From contig CAZMRY010000001.1 of the NCBI GenBank assembly GCA_964568815.1, positions 1 through 64,000 of the forward strand: a DNA stretch of 64,000 nt. The letters are read 5' to 3'. The stretch comes from RGIG8700 sp964568815 (lineage in GTDB: Bacteria > Bacillota > Clostridia > RGIG6154). The position numbers and the translations under genes are program-made. Each line of letters starts with the position of its first letter. Position 1 is the stretch's first letter. The notes under the pieces were generated by a model. The model saw nothing but the letters and a program-made list of their open reading frames with translations, was not told the origin of the DNA and did no database searches. This document shows positions 18,150 to 27,957 of this stretch, one piece after another.

Positions 18150-19160
18150 TTATAAATTAACCAAAACACCTTCGTCGGCAGATTTGTGAATGGACTGCAT
18201 AATTTCTGTGAGGTGTCTTGCATAATCAAGTGTTACAATGTATGGTTTACCCTTTAAAGTTTCCGCAATCATTGAATAAATAGAATAGTGGTCACCAAAA
18301 ATTTTACCCTCAAGAGTAATATTTGTTTTTTCTGTGTGAGTTACACTTCTATAAACAGTTGGGTCATCTGCTCCAGGATATGAAATTTCATGGATTTCCA
18401 TTTCGTTGCCCTTAACATAAATAGTACCCTTATCACCCTGCACAACCCAATTAGGAAGATAGTCAGATATAATATTGTGATCAACCTGCACTATTATACC
18501 GCTCTCTGTAACCATAGTTGAACAGAACATATCATCAGCATCGCCCGGATTGATAATCTGTCTTTTTTGTGCATAAACTGACTTAATCGGCTCGCCAACC
18601 AGACACATAGCCTGTTCTACAATATGAGGACCCCAGTTGTTAAGGTATCCGCCTGCATAAGCCTTAAGAGTCTGCCAGTCGCTTCTTTTACCAAAAGTCA
18701 TCTGGGCACGGTAAACACGAAATACTTTACCAATTTTACCTTCTTTGATTACTTCTTTAAGCTTAACAACATCAGCACCATCATGACAAGGAATGAAAGG
18801 CATAACAACTACATTATTTTTAGCAGCTTCACTTATAATTGAGTCTGCTTCATCTGTAGTAATAGCCCATGGCTTTGTAATAAGTACATTTTTTCCTGCA
18901 CGAATAAAATCAAGTGCCATTGCAGTGTGCATAAAGCTGTATGTAAGAATGATTGCAAAATCATACTCATCGCTATTTAAAATTGTATGGTAATCAGTAA
19001 CCTTTCTCGCATCAGGAAATCTTTCTGAATACTTGTCGAGAGCCTCCTGATTTACATCACATATAACCTTAACCTCAAATTCAGGGTGTTTTTCAAGTAC
19101 CGGTCCATGAAGTTCATTTGCAGTACGACCGCAACCTATAATCGCTGTTCTTATTGCCAT
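18150..19160 (-). CDS. Gfo/Idh/MocA-family oxidoreductase
   Basis: This 336-residue oxidoreductase has a Rossmann motif (AIIGCGRTANEL, residues 6-17) and a TKPWA motif near residue 96, which keeps the catalytic Lys-Pro of the EKP motif. It probably acts on a sugar, sugar acid or their keto forms with NAD(P). It sits 14 bases from its neighbours on both sides in the operon, so it is co-transcribed with the isomerase and glycyl radical genes. Confidence 0.87.
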   Translation of the reverse strand: MAIRTAIIGCGRTANELHGPVLEKHPEFEVKVICDVNQEALDKYSERFPDARKVTDYHTILNSDEYDFAIILTYSFMHTAMALDFIRAGKNVLITKPWAITTDEADSIISEAAKNNVVVMPFIPCHDGADVVKLKEVIKEGKIGKVFRVYRAQMTFGKRSDWQTLKAYAGGYLNNWGPHIVEQAMCLVGEPIKSVYAQKRQIINPGDADDMFCSTMVTESGIIVQVDHNIISDYLPNWVVQGDKGTIYVKGNEMEIHEISYPGADDPTVYRSVTHTEKTNITLEGKIFGDHYSIYSMIAETLKGKPYIVTLDYARHLTEIMQSIHKSADEGVLVNL

Positions 19161-19174
19161 AATAAATTACTCCT

Positions 19175-19981
19175 TTATTTATAATTATTTATTGTATTCT
19201 TTAACATTGCGAGTGCTTTTTTCATACTTTCCAAGCCTTCGCCGTTTTTTGTTTCAAATGAAATTGTTCCGTCATAATTAATGTATACAAGATTATCAAG
19301 CACTTTTTTCACATAATCGCTGTAACCGTCTTCAGGCAGCATACGCTCCATCTCAGCTATATGAACATGCTTTAGGCTGTCCTTGTATTTAACAACATCA
19401 TCTGCATTATCATCATTTGCTATCATATGAATAGTATCACAAAGAAGTTGAATTCTTGGGTTATTTACATCATTTACAACTCTCATACCATCTGCTAAAG
19501 TATTGATAAAGTTACAAGCAGACGCACGAAGAGGCTCCATAACCACTGTAATATCATATTTTTCACAAGCAGGAACAATTATATCCTTACAGATTTTTGC
19601 TATTTGTTCATAGCCCATATCCTGTGTAGTTTTTTCGTCAAGAGCTCTTGCAGGTGCACTGCCAAACACAACTTTTTTAACTCCAAGTTTTTTTAAACGA
19701 CCAAAGGTTTTTTCTATATAGTCAGAAATAGCCTTTTCATTAACTTCACTTCCTGTAACCCTTATTGTTCTTGGGAAAAGTGCACAACTACATTCACATC
19801 CAAGTTCAATTTCCTTAAGAACATTGCATAGCTTATCAAATTCTTCATCTGGTACTGATTCAACAAGCATTGCTCTCATTTCTACGTAATCAAATCCTGC
19901 TTCCTTAATCATTTTTATAAGCTCATAGTCTATCTCCGTTTTCATTGGTGTTGAAAACTCTTTACAAAAACCATACTTCAC
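19175..19981 (-). CDS. Sugar phosphate isomerase/epimerase (AP endonuclease 2-like TIM barrel)
   Basis: This 268-residue protein matches the xylose-isomerase-like TIM-barrel family (IolE/hydroxypyruvate isomerase type). Metal-ligand positions are suggested by the Glu of VVMEPLRAS, the Asp and His in LLCDTIHM, the His in HVHIAEME and the Glu in TISFETKNG. It probably interconverts or epimerises a keto-sugar or sugar acid in the pathway. It lies only 3 bases after the phosphomannose-isomerase gene. The substrate cannot be read from sequence. Confidence 0.82.
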   Translation of the reverse strand: MKYGFCKEFSTPMKTEIDYELIKMIKEAGFDYVEMRAMLVESVPDEEFDKLCNVLKEIELGCECSCALFPRTIRVTGSEVNEKAISDYIEKTFGRLKKLGVKKVVFGSAPARALDEKTTQDMGYEQIAKICKDIIVPACEKYDITVVMEPLRASACNFINTLADGMRVVNDVNNPRIQLLCDTIHMIANDDNADDVVKYKDSLKHVHIAEMERMLPEDGYSDYVKKVLDNLVYINYDGTISFETKNGEGLESMKKALAMLKNTINNYK

Positions 19982-19984
19982 TTT

Positions 19985-21025
19985 CTAATCCTCCTTCGGT
20001 CCATAGAACCTTATAAGTTTCAATTTGCCTTTAATATCAAAATTTTCACAAACTGCAGAAATAAAATACTGACTACCTGGTTTTAGTTTTTCACCATTCA
20101 GCTCTCCGCAGCCTTCAAGGACATAAATACCACTAAACACACCGTTGCTCTTAAAGGTTTTTACTCCGTTAATATCAACCATATCAAGAGAAAACATCGG
20201 CGTATTCTCATAATTTAGAATGCTTTCACCTCGTTTTTCAATTTTCCATCTGTTCTTTATTTGATTTTCAGAGTATCCTTCATAAGTGAAACAATCAAAC
20301 ATTTTATCAAAACCAAGTCCCTGATGACACATAAAGTCAGCAACCTTTAGACCTTTAGGTGTAACCCTTTCTGTCCTGATTGTATAATCAGTAGGCTCTT
20401 GTACCTCAATCAAAAAGCAACCTGTCCCTATCGCATGTGGAATACCTCCCTCTATAAGAAAGGTATCACCTTTTTTTACCTCAAATTTGTGAAGACAATC
20501 AAGCATTTTAGGAATATCTTGTTTATCAAAAACTTCCTTCCAATACTCTCTGGTAATGCCCTCTTTAAACCCAAAGTAGATACAAGGCTTTTGTCCATCA
20601 ATTTCTCTCCCGCCTAATATATGCCAACATTCCGTCTTTCCAAACTCTGAATTGAAGAGCTCTCTCGCCTTTTCCTTTGTGGGATGAACTTGTATTGTCA
20701 ATCTTTCAGCAGAGTCAATGATTTTAACCAAAACACCAAGATTATTTCCAAAACGTTCAATATGTCTTTTGCCAAGTGTGTGCTCTGGATTCTCATTTAC
20801 CACATCTGCAAGAGTTATATCCGTTCCATTAACAAAACTAATTCCCTCAACAATATCTTCTCTGCCACTGTTTCTTGCTCTTACCGTTGACATTATCCAT
20901 TCTTCTGGAAAATTTGTATCCTCTGCATCATTTATACCATGAAGTGCATCAATCAAGCTTCCGCCTGTATATGTACGCCATGCACCTGTTCTGCTGAGTT
21001 TTATAGGCTTTTTAAGGTCAATCAT
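19985..21025 (-). CDS. manA: Class I mannose-6-phosphate isomerase-like protein
   Basis: This 346-residue protein resembles bacterial type I phosphomannose isomerases, zinc enzymes that interconvert mannose-6-P and fructose-6-P. Zinc ligands are visible as QVHPT (about residue 105), KTECWHI and IPHAIGTG. The N-terminus (AWRTYTGGSLIDALHG) differs from the usual ManA start but keeps its place. Its ATG overlaps the stop of the preceding cupin gene by four bases (ATGA). In this context it could also serve a related isomerisation of another sugar released by the locus. Confidence 0.82.
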   Translation of the reverse strand: MIDLKKPIKLSRTGAWRTYTGGSLIDALHGINDAEDTNFPEEWIMSTVRARNSGREDIVEGISFVNGTDITLADVVNENPEHTLGKRHIERFGNNLGVLVKIIDSAERLTIQVHPTKEKARELFNSEFGKTECWHILGGREIDGQKPCIYFGFKEGITREYWKEVFDKQDIPKMLDCLHKFEVKKGDTFLIEGGIPHAIGTGCFLIEVQEPTDYTIRTERVTPKGLKVADFMCHQGLGFDKMFDCFTYEGYSENQIKNRWKIEKRGESILNYENTPMFSLDMVDINGVKTFKSNGVFSGIYVLEGCGELNGEKLKPGSQYFISAVCENFDIKGKLKLIRFYGPKED

Positions 21026-21804
21026 CTTGTTTTATCCTCGTTTGCAAAGTCACGGACTGTACCTGTTGGTCTGTGACTGAAGTTGAGTCTTTTAAGTCCG
21101 GCTTCTTTATCAGGCATAAAGTCAACCCACATGTAGTGCATATGTCTATCTCCCGTCACTTCTGCTCCGTGATTTGAGCCAAGGGGAATATGGATAATCG
21201 CGTCACCCTTCATATTATACTTGCCATCGTCAATGATAACTTCCATATCATTTTCTGCAAAGCTGTAGAAGAACTGGTCAAGCATTGGGTGTGCATGTGG
21301 TCTTACTAAATCATAACCATAAGACTCAACACTGCCAATTGTAAATCTTGGTATAATTTCATGAGGAATCATCATTCTGCTGATGGTTTTTTCACTCTTG
21401 TTAGGATCAATATACTGAATAGATTCCTGATAAGGTACAATAACAGGAAATTCTGTCTTATATTCCTTTAAGTCCTCAGCATCGCCTTCTTCTTCGTCCC
21501 ATTGAATTTCAAGAACACGGGTTTCAGCAATTGCTTTAACAACAAGGTCTTTTTTAGGATCTGATACAAATGTTGTTCTGTCATTAAATTTGTATTCCTT
21601 TTCATCTGTTGCAAACACTGCGTTTCCTTCTAAAAGAATTAAAATATGATAATATCCAACATTTGCATCAAATGTTACACTGTCTCCCTCTGCAATTTTA
21701 TGATGAACAGGTCTCGCACCATTGATTTCACCTTTGCAAAGTTCTACTGAATGTGTTCCTTCTTTTTTTGTATCTACATACTGAAAATTTACTGTGTCTG
21801 ACAT
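21022..21804 (-). CDS. Bicupin-domain protein of unknown function
   Basis: This 260-residue protein starts at ATG 21804 (MSDTVNF), preceded by CGGAGGAG; a GTG at 21813 lies too near the site. Two cupin-like beta-barrel halves are visible; the second has a metal-binding pattern RPHAHPMLDQ with a later His in SNHGAEV. Such proteins can be sugar isomerases or pectin-related KdgF/KduI-like enzymes, but the match is too weak to assign. It starts 2 bases after the glycyl radical gene stop and overlaps manA, so it is firmly part of the operon. Confidence 0.72.
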   Translation of the reverse strand: MSDTVNFQYVDTKKEGTHSVELCKGEINGARPVHHKIAEGDSVTFDANVGYYHILILLEGNAVFATDEKEYKFNDRTTFVSDPKKDLVVKAIAETRVLEIQWDEEEGDAEDLKEYKTEFPVIVPYQESIQYIDPNKSEKTISRMMIPHEIIPRFTIGSVESYGYDLVRPHAHPMLDQFFYSFAENDMEVIIDDGKYNMKGDAIIHIPLGSNHGAEVTGDRHMHYMWVDFMPDKEAGLKRLNFSHRPTGTVRDFANEDKTR

Positions 21805-21806
21805 AA

Positions 21807-24026
21807 TTAACACTCCTCCGTCTTAATTTTATTTCCATTTACAGATGTTACCCTATCCACAACAAGTTGCCTGAATTCCTCAGAAAGCATCGCGAAAAAC
21901 GCTGTAAATCCTGTAACTCTAACTACAAGATCAGGATACTTAAACGGATCTTTGTGTGCCTCAAGGATTTTGTTGGCATCAATTATATTAATATTTAAAA
22001 GGGTATTCCCTGTGTTCATAATAGTTCGAATCATATCTGCCATTTTGTCAATTCCTTCTTCATCATTGACAATACCCGGATCAAACTCAAGTTGAACAGG
22101 AGCACAGTTTCCATAACCTGGCTGAATTGCGCCAATAGAGTTGCACATTGCAGAAACTGCTCCGTCTTTTCTAAAACCGCCATTCGGATTAGCACCATGA
22201 TTTATCGCCTCGTAGGCTTTTCTGCCGTTTGGAGTAGCAGCAACAGTTTTGCCAAGACCAATTGTGTTTGACCAAGAAAAGAAACCGGGTATAAAGTTAA
22301 TACCTGGATGCTGATTATTCAGGTCACGCACTAAGCTTGTGTAAATCTCGCTGACTTTCTTTGCCCACACATCACCAAGAGTATCTCCTCCACAGTAACG
22401 CTCACTATGTTGCATCAGCTGACGAATGTATTCGCCATCTTTATCCTCATAGTTGTTTTTCATATGCTCTGTAAGTTCTTCAAAAGAGATTTTGCCCTCT
22501 TTTTCTATTCTTTGCTCAAGCGCCGCAAAGCTATCTGCTACAACTGCTATACCGCTGCCGTCAACACACATATTATAGTAGTTGGCACCGCCATCTGTAA
22601 TATTAACACCTTTTTCAATCAGTCCGTGCTGGAAAAGATTTAATATAAGTTCAGGTTGTGTTTTTGACTGATACTTAAGATGATGCATAATTCCGTTTCC
22701 TGTTGCATCAACGGCAATTTTAAGATGTTTTTGATAAATTTCCCAAAGTTTGCTTACTGACTTTTCTTCAGACTCTTCCATCATTTCGTAATATGCAACT
22801 TCAAATGTCTTGAGTAAATTTATTTTAATTGTGTCATTCATTGTATATTCCATACCCGGTATACACATCCAATGACATCCTGCTGCAACTCTTTTTCTGG
22901 CAAGCTCAAGTGGATATCCACATTTCATAAAACCTTCAGCAAGAGCTGTATCAGAAGAATATCTTGGCCACCCCTGTTTGTTTTTGAAAAGGTACGCAAC
23001 TGATTTCTTAAAAAATTCTTCATCCAAATTGTCGTGAACACGAATTGTAAGGTTACAAGCTATGTTTATTTTATCAGCTGCATCGAGGCAAAGGTAGGAT
23101 ATCTTTGATGTCATATCCTTTCCGTTTGCATCAGGTCCTCCAAGCTGAAAATATCTGCTGTCCTGTAAGAAAAGACAAGCAAGATAGAACACAGCTTCCT
23201 CGTCAGTTAAAATGCCATCTTTAGTATCTTTCTCATAGTAGGGTCGAAGCATTTCATCAAGTTGACCTCCCGCGCTTCCCCTGTTGTATGTACGAGAAAG
23301 CATACTGAACCAACACATCCACTGAATTGCTTCTTTGAAAGTTTCAGGTGGCACCGTTGCGATTTTCTTATTCATTTTTGCCATTTCATAGAGATTTTCC
23401 TTGAGCTGAGGATTATTTTCCTTATCTCCGAGTTCTTTAATCTCACTTGCCATTCTGTTCAAAAAACGGATAATTGCTTCTACAACTGCAATTTCGCTGT
23501 CATAAAACTCATAATGTGTTTCGTTGTGCAATTTTCTTTGTTCTTTAAGCTTATCAAGTATGCCACCCCACCCAAGTTCAAAGCCTATCTGTAAGTCAGG
23601 CGTAAAGTGGTGGCAATTATCAATACCCGAAATTATATTATATTTGTCAAATAACTTTTGTAGTTCATCAAACGGGTAAGCAGGATTCCACTTCTTATCA
23701 ACTGGTCTCAATCTTTCTAAAAACAGAAATCCCTTGCCCACAAATGCATCTAACGGCTCACAATAAAGCGGATGCTGATCCAATATGGAACAGTAATTTT
23801 CTGTCCACGCCTTATAACCATAAATAGAACCGTTTTCGTGATTTGGCTTTAACTTGTAATTAAATTCATTTTGAACAATCAGACCATAATCATCTTCATT
23901 TGCTCCACCATTTCTGGCTTTTTCTTCAGTTTGTGCCACCTTTCTTTTTCGAAGTAAGGCAATTCTTTCATCATAAGTAAAGGTTTTATCTGTTTCAAAC
24001 TGATTTATAAATTTAATTTCACTCAC
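21807..24026 (-). CDS. Glycyl radical enzyme of atypical active site
   Basis: This 739-residue glycyl radical enzyme belongs to the pyruvate formate-lyase/diol dehydratase superfamily. The radical loop is RVTGFTAFF near residues 703-711, with Gly about 706. The thiyl-radical Cys lies in AAGCHWMCIPG (Cys about 384, second Cys about 388). Most dehydratase members read GCVEP here, with Glu as base; this protein has Trp at that place and no Cys-Cys pair as in PFL. The substrate-binding region includes YNRGSAGGQLDEML. Its activase is encoded two genes upstream in the same operon, with UxuA and UxuB between them. The product is therefore probably tied to hexonate or uronate breakdown, but no known specificity matches by eye. 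It needs strict anaerobiosis. Confidence 0.88.
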   Translation of the reverse strand: MSEIKFINQFETDKTFTYDERIALLRKRKVAQTEEKARNGGANEDDYGLIVQNEFNYKLKPNHENGSIYGYKAWTENYCSILDQHPLYCEPLDAFVGKGFLFLERLRPVDKKWNPAYPFDELQKLFDKYNIISGIDNCHHFTPDLQIGFELGWGGILDKLKEQRKLHNETHYEFYDSEIAVVEAIIRFLNRMASEIKELGDKENNPQLKENLYEMAKMNKKIATVPPETFKEAIQWMCWFSMLSRTYNRGSAGGQLDEMLRPYYEKDTKDGILTDEEAVFYLACLFLQDSRYFQLGGPDANGKDMTSKISYLCLDAADKINIACNLTIRVHDNLDEEFFKKSVAYLFKNKQGWPRYSSDTALAEGFMKCGYPLELARKRVAAGCHWMCIPGMEYTMNDTIKINLLKTFEVAYYEMMEESEEKSVSKLWEIYQKHLKIAVDATGNGIMHHLKYQSKTQPELILNLFQHGLIEKGVNITDGGANYYNMCVDGSGIAVVADSFAALEQRIEKEGKISFEELTEHMKNNYEDKDGEYIRQLMQHSERYCGGDTLGDVWAKKVSEIYTSLVRDLNNQHPGINFIPGFFSWSNTIGLGKTVAATPNGRKAYEAINHGANPNGGFRKDGAVSAMCNSIGAIQPGYGNCAPVQLEFDPGIVNDEEGIDKMADMIRTIMNTGNTLLNINIIDANKILEAHKDPFKYPDLVVRVTGFTAFFAMLSEEFRQLVVDRVTSVNGNKIKTEEC

Positions 24027-24045
24027 AATAATACCTCCTTAAAGA

Positions 24046-24897
24046 TTACACTCCACTGTAGGCAGAAAATCCTCCGTCTACAGGTACTACAACACCATTT
24101 ACAAATGTTGCACCTTCTGACAAAAGCCACAACAGTGTGCCTCTTAGTTCTTCAGGCGTACCAAAACGATTCATCGGAGTGCTGTTAATTATCTTTTGCG
24201 ACCTTTCTGTGTAGTTCCCATTCTCATCAATAAGCAAAGCTTTATTTTGATTAGTTAAGAAAAAGCCAGGTGCTATTGCATTCACCCTGATTCCAACTTT
24301 TGAGAAATGTACAGCAAGCCACTGTGTAAAGTTTGATATTGCTGCTTTTGCACCACTATATGCAGGTATTCTTGTTAATGGGCAAAAAGCATTCATAGAT
24401 GAAATATTTATAATGTTTGCATCCTCTGATTCTATTAAATCAGGGGTAAAAACTTGAGTTGGTAATAATGTACCAAGAAAATTAAGATTAAAAACAAATT
24501 CAATTCCTTTTGGATCTAAATCAAAAAATGTTTTTATCTCTTCACAATTTTCATCACCAATTTCATAATAATCCTTGGTAGTTGTTCCCTTTGAATTATT
24601 ACCTCCCGCTCCATTTAACAGTATATCAATTTTTCCATATTTTTCATTGATAATACGCTTTGCATTAACAAGGCTTTGTTTTTCGAGTACATTTGTTGAT
24701 ATTGCAATCGCTTCTCCACCATCATTAACTATTTCATCTACAACTTTTTGTGCTGCTTCGCCATTTAAATCAAGCACCGCAACCTTTGAGCCACATTTTG
24801 CAATTACTTTTGCAAAGTCGGAACACAAAATGCCGCCACCACCGGTAACTACTGCAACTTTATCTTTTAAATCAATTTCAAAAGGTAATTTAATCAC
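24046..24897 (-). CDS. uxuB: SDR-type D-mannonate/fructuronate oxidoreductase
   Basis: This 283-residue short-chain dehydrogenase has the cofactor motif TGGGGILCSDFA (residues 18-30) and the catalytic YSGAK Tyr-Lys with the upstream Ser in NISSMNAF. The long form with FFDLDPKGIEFVFNLNFLGT is typical of the Bacillus YjmF-type UxuB, which interconverts D-mannonate and D-fructuronate with NAD(P). Its ATG overlaps the uxuA stop (ATGA), so the two are coupled and catalyse consecutive steps of the glucuronate pathway. Confidence 0.87.
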   Translation of the reverse strand: MIKLPFEIDLKDKVAVVTGGGGILCSDFAKVIAKCGSKVAVLDLNGEAAQKVVDEIVNDGGEAIAISTNVLEKQSLVNAKRIINEKYGKIDILLNGAGGNNSKGTTTKDYYEIGDENCEEIKTFFDLDPKGIEFVFNLNFLGTLLPTQVFTPDLIESEDANIINISSMNAFCPLTRIPAYSGAKAAISNFTQWLAVHFSKVGIRVNAIAPGFFLTNQNKALLIDENGNYTERSQKIINSTPMNRFGTPEELRGTLLWLLSEGATFVNGVVVPVDGGFSAYSGV

Positions 24898-25934
24898 TTT
24901 TCGCTCCTATCCAAAGCTTCCCAAATGCCATTGATATAAACAGCACCTAAAGCTCTATCATACAAACCATATCCCGGTTTGCCGTTTTCTCCCCAAATCA
25001 TTCTTCCATGGTCCGGACGAATGTATCCATCAAAACCATTATCGTGATATGCTTTAATAATAGCATAAATATCGAGTGAACCACATTCTGTCTTATGTGC
25101 TGCTTCTTCAAAGCATTTATCACCTGTTATCTTGATATTTCTAATATGTGCAAAGTGTATTCTATCACAGAATTTATTAATCATTTCTACTATATCATTC
25201 TCGGGGTCAACACCAAGCGAACCGCTGCAAAGTGTTAATCCATTGTATTTGCTATCATACAATTTTAAAAATCTTTCAAGATTTTTTGCGTTAGTGATAA
25301 TTCGCGGTAAACCAAAAATGCTCCATGGTGGGTCATCAGGATGAATTGCCATTTTGATTTTAACTTCTTCTGCAACCTTTATAACTTTATCTAAGAAATA
25401 TTTTAAGTTATTCCATAAGTCCTCTTCTGTTATAGATTGATACTTTGTCATAAGCTCCTTCATTCCTTGCTTGGTATAACTTGAATCCCAACCTGGTAAT
25501 GCCAAATTCCCTGTTAATGGATTCATATCGTGGACAGTTTCTTCACGATATATCAGTGCGTGAGACCCGTCTGACAATTCAAAATTCAAATCTGAACGAG
25601 TCCAATCAAAAACCGGCATAAAATTGTAGCATACGCAATCAACACCTGCTTTTGCAAGGTTTCTTAATGTTTCACAATAATTTTGTATGTATATATCTCT
25701 GTCCCCATCACCTGTTTTTATATCTTCATGTACGGGTACGCTTTCAATTACACTTAATTTAAGACCTTTCGCCTCAACATCGCTTTTTAATTTCAGTATT
25801 CTTTCAAGCGGCCAAACCTCTCCAACAGGAACATCATATACTGCTGATACAATTCCTGTAACACCCGGTATTTGTTTTATTTTATCAAGAGTAACCGGGT
25901 CATCGTGTCCATACCATCTAAATGTCATTTCCAT
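24894..25934 (-). CDS. uxuA: Mannonate dehydratase
   Basis: This 346-residue enzyme dehydrates D-mannonate to 2-keto-3-deoxygluconate. Family signatures include FRWYGHDDPVTL at the start, MAIHPDDPPW, LCSGSLGVDPEND (metal-ligand Cys), RIHFAHIRN (His) and RPDHGRMIWGE near the end. Length is typical. ATG 25934 is chosen over GTG 25943 because of the AGGGTGA site. The 2-keto-3-deoxygluconate kinase and aldolase that would follow are not in the window. Confidence 0.93.
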   Translation of the reverse strand: MEMTFRWYGHDDPVTLDKIKQIPGVTGIVSAVYDVPVGEVWPLERILKLKSDVEAKGLKLSVIESVPVHEDIKTGDGDRDIYIQNYCETLRNLAKAGVDCVCYNFMPVFDWTRSDLNFELSDGSHALIYREETVHDMNPLTGNLALPGWDSSYTKQGMKELMTKYQSITEEDLWNNLKYFLDKVIKVAEEVKIKMAIHPDDPPWSIFGLPRIITNAKNLERFLKLYDSKYNGLTLCSGSLGVDPENDIVEMINKFCDRIHFAHIRNIKITGDKCFEEAAHKTECGSLDIYAIIKAYHDNGFDGYIRPDHGRMIWGENGKPGYGLYDRALGAVYINGIWEALDRSEK

Positions 25935-25944
25935 AACAATCACC

Positions 25945-26844
25945 CTATATAACCTTTACAGTTATACCTTTACTTTCTGCTATTTTTTTTAATTCTTCTA
26001 ACTTCTCATCACAGAGAGGACTTTCTTTTACAAAGTCGTTTGCTTTGTTTAAACTCTTATATTTGCCTTCGCCAAGTGGATTAAAGTTTAACATCTCATA
26101 CCTTACAAGGTTCCTTAAATCCTTTATGTAATCAGCAATTTGCTCAATATTTTCTTTGTTGTCTGTCACACCAGGTATAAGTGGAGTTCTAATTATAAAT
26201 GGAATATTAAGTTTATCTAATTTCTTAATATTGTCCAATACAACACTATTGGATACACCTGTGTATTTCTGATGTTTTTCATTATCAAAAATCTTAATAT
26301 CGCACATTACCATATCCAAATTATCAATTAAACTCTGTGCATTTTCCAAAGGCACAGATAAGTTCGTTTCTATTGCAATATTAATATCTTCAGTTTTGCA
26401 AGCTTTTGCAAGTTCCGTTGCAAATTCAATGTTGCAAAGCACCTCACCACCTGAAATTGTAACACCGCCATTGGAATTATTATAATATGCCTTATCCTGT
26501 AGTATCTGTTTCATAACATCATCTACTGTCATGGTTTTACCACACATTACAAGTGCTTCTGCATAACACACTTCTGCACATTTTCCGCAAGAAACACACA
26601 ATTCTCTATCTATAACGTGCTTTTCATCAACAATTTTGTGTGCACCTTTAGGACAAGCTTCAAAGCACTTGCCGCAACCTATGCACTTTGAATCATAGAA
26701 CATAAGCTCAGACTTATTAGAAAGGGTTTCAGGATTATGACACCAAGTGCAGTGCATATTACATCCTTTTAGAAACACTGTCGTTCTTATTCCGGCACCA
26801 TCACTTAATGAAAATCTTTGAATATCTGTAATTAATGTTTTCAT
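25945..26844 (-). CDS. Glycyl radical enzyme activase (radical SAM)
   Basis: This 299-residue radical-SAM activase binds the S-adenosylmethionine [4Fe-4S] cluster through Cys28, Cys32 and Cys35 (GCNMHCTWC). Two further ferredoxin-type cluster motifs follow at Cys54-64 (CIGCGKCFEAC) and Cys83-93 (CVSCGKCAEVC). This three-cluster form is that of dehydratase-type activases rather than the short PFL activase. It would install the glycyl radical on the enzyme encoded at 21807-24026. It is the first gene after a 186-base gap holding a likely promoter. Confidence 0.92.
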   Translation of the reverse strand: MKTLITDIQRFSLSDGAGIRTTVFLKGCNMHCTWCHNPETLSNKSELMFYDSKCIGCGKCFEACPKGAHKIVDEKHVIDRELCVSCGKCAEVCYAEALVMCGKTMTVDDVMKQILQDKAYYNNSNGGVTISGGEVLCNIEFATELAKACKTEDINIAIETNLSVPLENAQSLIDNLDMVMCDIKIFDNEKHQKYTGVSNSVVLDNIKKLDKLNIPFIIRTPLIPGVTDNKENIEQIADYIKDLRNLVRYEMLNFNPLGEGKYKSLNKANDFVKESPLCDEKLEELKKIAESKGITVKVI

Positions 26845-26872
26845 ATTCTCCTCCTGTGATATTTCAGATAAA

Positions 26873-26899
26873 ATTATATTGGTTTAATCATAATAACAA
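26873..26899 (-). promoter_or_regulatory. Candidate promoter for the activase-uxuAB-GRE operon
   Basis: A TATAAT -10 (minus strand, 26873-26878) lies about 30 bases upstream of the activase start, with TTGTTA 15 bases further up. The spacer is short, so this is moderate evidence for a separate transcript start. The rest of the 26845-27030 gap shows only a short hydrophobic reading frame without a start codon. Confidence 0.4.
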
Positions 26900-27030
26900 T
26901 TAAAACTCTTCTAATATTTCACAAACATTTTTTCTGTGAGTTTCCTCAACGAGACAATTATTATATATACAAAACCTATTACTGCTATAATATACTCATT
27001 GTCGGGAATATTTGCAGTTTTTAAATTTGC

Positions 27031-27957
27031 TCACGATATAACGACTTTTACAATTGGTATAATTACAAGACTCATCAATGTTGAAATTGCAACCATAACA
27101 GCAGGATATTTATCATCTACCCCGTATTGTCTTGCAATAACAGTCTGACTTGCCATAACTGGCATGAAAGCCTGAACAATAAACACATTCCTTGCAAGTG
27201 AGTCAACATTAAGCAGCATAATTCCAACAATGAAAACCAATGGTGAAATTATAAATCTTGCAACAAGTCCAAGACATACGCTTTTATCGAGTCTTATATT
27301 TTTAAGACCAAATTGACCTAAAGCAAAGCCAGTAAATATCATAGAAAGTGGGGTTGTCATACCGGCTATGTATTTTATTGTATCATTTGCAAAATCAGGT
27401 AATCCAAAACTTGGATAAGCTTCCCTGACTAGTACGACTATAATCCCGAGTACAAGTCCATATAATGGTGTAGGAATTTTAAACTTACCAGTAATCTTTT
27501 TCCCTGCAATTACTCTTATACCAATACTCCAAAACAGAATTGTACTAGCAACATAATAATATAAAATTATTGATGCATTTGCTTCCCCAAAAAGAGCAAT
27601 ACTTACAGGCATTCCCATAAACAATGTATTATTAAATGCTGTCAAAGCAATAAACGAGCCTTTTTTTTCTTCATATATTTTGAAAGCTTTGGCAATAGCC
27701 CATGCAAAAATCATTGAAACAATTTGTGACAACATAATCACCGTAACATAAAGTGGAATATTTTTTAGTTCTTCACTTCCTAATGAGGTTGTTACAGTTT
27801 TAAAAACACTACAAGGTAAAGTAATATTTACTACAAAATAGGATAAAAAGCTGCCGATTGAATTTGTTATTTTCCCATTAACCTGTAAAACATAACCTAT
27901 AAACACCAATAATACTATTGTAAATACCGACTGAAAAGCCGTAACTAGTTCACCCAT
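27031..27957 (-). CDS. AEC-family (auxin efflux carrier-like) transporter
   Basis: This 308-residue membrane protein has about ten hydrophobic helices and matches the AEC family of bacterial permeases, many of which move organic acids. ATG 27957 (MGELVTAFQ) follows GGAGGAATA; the longer open frame to 27990 lies inside the upstream gene. It overlaps that gene's 3' end by eight bases. In this operon it may export or import a sugar acid or fermentation acid, but the substrate is not visible. Confidence 0.85.
   Translation of the reverse strand: MGELVTAFQSVFTIVLLVFIGYVLQVNGKITNSIGSFLSYFVVNITLPCSVFKTVTTSLGSEELKNIPLYVTVIMLSQIVSMIFAWAIAKAFKIYEEKKGSFIALTAFNNTLFMGMPVSIALFGEANASIILYYYVASTILFWSIGIRVIAGKKITGKFKIPTPLYGLVLGIIVVLVREAYPSFGLPDFANDTIKYIAGMTTPLSMIFTGFALGQFGLKNIRLDKSVCLGLVARFIISPLVFIVGIMLLNVDSLARNVFIVQAFMPVMASQTVIARQYGVDDKYPAVMVAISTLMSLVIIPIVKVVIS

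Noticed and set aside
26887..27030. Short hydrophobic minus-strand frame between the activase and AEC genes
   Set aside because: It has no start codon or ribosome site; it may be a decayed tail.
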